Below, piece by piece: positions 13,161-15,288 of a stretch of 15,288 nt of DNA. Both the position numbers and the translations under genes were made by a program. Every line of letters starts with the position of its first letter. Positions within the stretch are counted from its first letter, which is position 1. This DNA comes from Alphaproteobacteria bacterium (GTDB taxonomy: Bacteria; Pseudomonadota; Alphaproteobacteria; Rs-D84), in assembly GCA_017642565.1 (NCBI GenBank), contig JAGCOU010000017.1:1-15288 (forward strand), given 5' to 3'. The notes under the pieces were generated by a model. The model saw only the letters and a list, made by a program, of their open reading frames with translations, was not told the origin of the DNA and made no database searches.

Positions 13161-14327
13161 ATGCCGATACGAAAAATTGATTATAATAACGTTCATGGTA
13201 AATATGTTTTGCTGCGTGATGATTTAAATGTTCAAATTGAAAATGGCAAAATTGTTGATGCTTTTCGTATTGATGCTTCGTTACCGACGATAAAGCATTT
13301 AATGTCTGGTGGTGCACGTATTGTTATATGTGCTCATCTTGGTCGACCAAAGGGTAAACGTGATGAAGCGTTTTCTTTGCGCCCGATTGCTGAATATATG
13401 AATGTTCCATTTATTGATGATTGTTTGAAAAAAGATTTTTTGGCATCAATGAAAAATGGTGATGTCGTTTTGATGGAAAATCTTCGTTTTTATAATGGTG
13501 AAGAAGAAAACGATGATTCTTTTGCGAAAAAATTAGCAGAAGGTTTTGATATTTATGTAAATGATGCGTTCGCTGTATCACACAGGGCGGCGGCAAGTTT
13601 GGTTGGAATTACAAAATATTTACCTTCGTTTGCCGGTGATTTATTAATCAATGAAATAAAAAATATTTCAGAAGTTCTAGAAAAACCAGAACATCCATTG
13701 ATTGCTTTTGTTGGTGGTGCCAAAGTTTCGTCCAAGATAGGTGTTTTGAAAAAACTGGTCACAATTGCTGACAAAGTTATTGTTGGGGGCGCAATGGGAA
13801 CTACATTTAATTTTGCATTTGGTGCGCCAGTTGGTAATTCTTTGTACGAACCAGAAATGGCGAAAACAGCAATTGAAATAATGGATATCGCAAAACAAAA
13901 TGGTTGCGAAGTTTTGTTGCCTTTGGACAAAGGCGTGGGCAAAGTTTTTGATAAAAATGCAAAACGCACAAACCGTGATTTGATGGATGTCAAAGATGAT
14001 GATGTTATTATTGATGATGGCGAAAAAACCATAGAACGCAATCATGAAATTTTAGCAGACGCGAAAACAGTAATTTGGAATGGGACTTTTGGTATGGCGG
14101 AATGGGGCGCCGTTTGGGGACGGGCTTCTTTTGCGTTGGCACGCGATTTAGCACACCTTACCAAAATGGGAAAGATAAAAAGCGTTGTGGGCGGTGGCGA
14201 AACTGTGGCTGCGCTGGATGCAATTGGTGTTCACCAAGATATGACTTATGTTTCAACTGGCGGCGGCGCTTTCCTTGAATTTATCGAAGGCAAAGAATTA
14301 CCAGGAATCAAAGCGTTGGATAAGTAA
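13161..14327 (+). CDS. pgk: Phosphoglycerate kinase
   Basis: Pgk makes ATP from 1,3-bisphosphoglycerate in glycolysis and works in reverse in gluconeogenesis. The 388-aa length is normal. N-domain substrate residues are in RDDLNV (R19, D21, N23), R36, and AHLGRPKG (from about residue 58). The hinge and nucleotide side show FVGGAKVSSKIGVL, KVIVGGAMG and the C-terminal GGGETVAAL and STGGGAFLEFIEGKELPG. Small departures from consensus: V to D at residue 20, P to Q at 25, WNGTFG (306-311) where WNGP is usual, and Glu347 where Asp is usual in GGGD. It begins three bases after the second small gene and has no strong ribosome binding site, so it seems translationally coupled to it. The usual partner gapA is not adjacent. 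Only a weak hairpin follows. Confidence 0.97.
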   Translation: MPIRKIDYNNVHGKYVLLRDDLNVQIENGKIVDAFRIDASLPTIKHLMSGGARIVICAHLGRPKGKRDEAFSLRPIAEYMNVPFIDDCLKKDFLASMKNGDVVLMENLRFYNGEEENDDSFAKKLAEGFDIYVNDAFAVSHRAAASLVGITKYLPSFAGDLLINEIKNISEVLEKPEHPLIAFVGGAKVSSKIGVLKKLVTIADKVIVGGAMGTTFNFAFGAPVGNSLYEPEMAKTAIEIMDIAKQNGCEVLLPLDKGVGKVFDKNAKRTNRDLMDVKDDDVIIDDGEKTIERNHEILADAKTVIWNGTFGMAEWGAVWGRASFALARDLAHLTKMGKIKSVVGGGETVAALDAIGVHQDMTYVSTGGGAFLEFIEGKELPGIKALDK

Positions 14328-14360
14328 AAACGCAATAATCTCGTTTTATATGTTATAAAA

Positions 14361-14390
14361 TTGGCGAATCGGGTAAAAGCGTGTTATAAT
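14361..14390 (+). promoter_or_regulatory. Promoter of clpP-clpX
   Basis: TTGGCG 14361-14366 and a perfect TATAAT 14385-14390 have an 18-bp spacer, and TG at 14382-14383 makes an extended -10. A GAATC site (14366-14370), the CcrM target, begins on the last base of the -35 box. Transcription should start near 14397. Confidence 0.75.
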
Positions 14391-14423
14391 TAGGCTATGA
14401 TTTAGTGTAAAAAAGGGGTTTTT

Positions 14424-15005
14424 ATGTCATTGGTACCTATTGTTATTGAAGAATCTCCAAAAGGTGAACGTTCTTTTGATATTTATTCTCGTCTTTTGCG
14501 AGATAGAATAGTTATGGTTTCTGGACCAATTGAAACCAATATGGCAAACACTATAATTGCGCAATTGTTGTTTTTGGAATCAGAAAACCCAAATGCAGAT
14601 ATTTCTATGTATATCAACAGTCCCGGTGGCGAAGTCTATGCTGGGTTGGCGATTATGAATACTATGCAATATATTAAACCAAATGTTTCAACTATTGGTA
14701 TGGGGGTTGTTGCTTCTATGGCGTCCGTGTTGTTGGCTGCGGGTGAAAAGGGTAAACGTTTCTTGTTACCTGATTCAACAGTGATGATACATCAGCCATC
14801 AGCTGGAACACAGGGGATGATTACAGATATGGAAATTTCTGTGCGTGAAGGTCAAAGATTGAAAAAACTTATTACGCAAAAGATGTCTGAATTTACCGGA
14901 CGCAAAGAAAAAGAACTTTTCGATGCGATGGAACGCGATAACTGGATGGATGCAGATGCTGCTAAAAAATTCGGTTTGATTGACGGTATTTTAACACGCA
15001 AATAA
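14424..15005 (+). CDS. clpP: ATP-dependent Clp protease proteolytic subunit
   Basis: ClpP forms the tetradecameric serine protease chamber used with ClpX or ClpA. The 193-aa product has the usual length. It starts MSLVPIVIE with GERSFDIYSRLL, the axial and handle segment. The catalytic triad is S98 (in GVVASMAS), H123 (in MIHQP) and D172 (in ERDNWM), aligned with E. coli S97, H122 and D171. YINSPGG (oxyanion region) and KFGLIDGIL are conserved. There is little or no propeptide. ATG 14424 follows AAGGGG at 14413-14418. clpX follows after 11 bases, the standard pair; trigger factor (tig), which often precedes clpP, is replaced by pgk. In Caulobacter ClpXP degrades cell-cycle regulators, which fits the nearby ccrM thematically but not as an operon. 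Confidence 0.97.
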   Translation: MSLVPIVIEESPKGERSFDIYSRLLRDRIVMVSGPIETNMANTIIAQLLFLESENPNADISMYINSPGGEVYAGLAIMNTMQYIKPNVSTIGMGVVASMASVLLAAGEKGKRFLLPDSTVMIHQPSAGTQGMITDMEISVREGQRLKKLITQKMSEFTGRKEKELFDAMERDNWMDADAAKKFGLIDGILTRK

Positions 15006-15016
15006 GGTTTGTAAAA

Positions 15017-15288
15017 ATGAGCGACGATAAAACACAAAACACAACACCAGAAAATGCGCAACAATTTTGCAGCTTTTGTGGTAAATCTGTTTATGAAGTG
15101 AAAAAATTGGTCAGTGGTCGTGGTGTTTGTATTTGCGATGAATGTATAAATTTGTGCAACGATATTATGGCTGATGATAAACAAAATCAGATAACAAAAG
15201 AATCTGCCGCATTACCAACGCCATCACAAATTTATAATTTCTTGAATGAATATGTTATTGGGCAAGATAGCGCAAAAAGAACTTTGTC
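15017..15288 (+). CDS. clpX: ATP-dependent Clp protease ATP-binding subunit ClpX, 5' part (cut by window edge)
   Basis: ClpX is the AAA+ unfoldase that feeds substrates to ClpP. Ninety codons are visible. The N-terminal zinc-binding domain uses C18, C21, C40 and C43 (FCSFCGK ... ICDECINLC), the dimerisation and substrate-adaptor domain of ClpX. A short variable linker leads to PTPSQIYNFLNEYVIGQD, the conserved entry into the AAA+ module; Walker A would lie outside the window. ATG 15017 is preceded by AAGG at 15004-15007. The gene is continuous with clpP and almost surely cotranscribed. Confidence 0.96.
   Translation, partial: MSDDKTQNTTPENAQQFCSFCGKSVYEVKKLVSGRGVCICDECINLCNDIMADDKQNQITKESAALPTPSQIYNFLNEYVIGQDSAKRTL

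Noticed and set aside
14327..14347. AAAACG/CGTTTT hairpin after pgk as a terminator
   Set aside because: Only six AT-rich pairs with a 9-nt loop and a short T run; too weak to call.
14397..14405. Three-codon ATG-ATT-TAG reading frame at the predicted clpP transcript start
   Set aside because: It may be a leaderless mini-frame, but such short frames arise by chance and nothing else supports it.
1..15288. Reassignment of UGA, because no gene here ends in TGA
   Set aside because: All genes are full-length under the standard code, Trp is encoded by TGG throughout, and no conserved family is cut by an in-frame TGA; TAA preference fits AT richness.
1..15288. CRISPR arrays, tRNA genes, transposases, phage genes
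   Set aside because: No regular spaced repeats, cloverleaf-like segments or transposase/integrase motifs were seen on either strand by reading.

Overview
The window looks like chromosomal DNA of an AT-rich alphaproteobacterium, most plausibly one of the small-genome, uncultured, host-associated (gut-type) lineages. The main clue is a full CcrM-type cell-cycle DNA methyltransferase, a hallmark of Alphaproteobacteria, together with alphaproteobacterial-looking RpoA, ClpP, ClpX and NrdR. Every complete gene ends in TAA except one that ends in TAG, and the standard genetic code reads all of them at full length. The exact lineage is inference, because no rRNA gene is present.

Layout. (1) 1-374: the 3' end of a cysteine-rich repeat protein, entered without its start. 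(2) 380-2335: rpoA and rplQ under a new promoter, without the usual rpsM-rpsK neighbours. They are separated by a 215-nt spacer that holds a 102-nt near-perfect hairpin and a second structured leader, and a strong terminator follows rplQ. (3) 2348-8520: an island of three genes of unknown function, all exported or membrane-bound. They are a 901-aa disulfide-rich secreted protein (+), a 316-aa two-TM membrane protein (-, apparently leaderless) and a 731-aa secreted protein with two glycine zippers (+). Each plus-strand gene has its own promoter and terminator. (4) 8546-9646: ccrM on the minus strand, divergent from (5) nrdR, a lytic transglycosylase gene and rnhB (9818-12665), which overlap or nearly abut. 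A perfect palindrome centred on a GANTC methylation site lies in the divergent promoter region. (6) 12671-14327: a consensus promoter, two tandem small paralogous proteins of an unrecognised family, then pgk. (7) 14361-15288: a promoter, clpP, and the start of clpX, running off the window.

The housekeeping genes cover transcription (RpoA), translation (L17), dNTP control (NrdR), murein turnover (lytic transglycosylase), RNA primer and ribonucleotide removal (RNase HII), glycolysis (Pgk) and regulated proteolysis (ClpXP). CcrM and ClpXP are both central to cell-cycle control in known Alphaproteobacteria, and GANTC sites overlap or lie inside the rpoA, ccrM and clpP promoters seen here. The least explained parts are the cysteine-rich exported island, the tandem small proteins before pgk, and the long hairpin between rpoA and rplQ.
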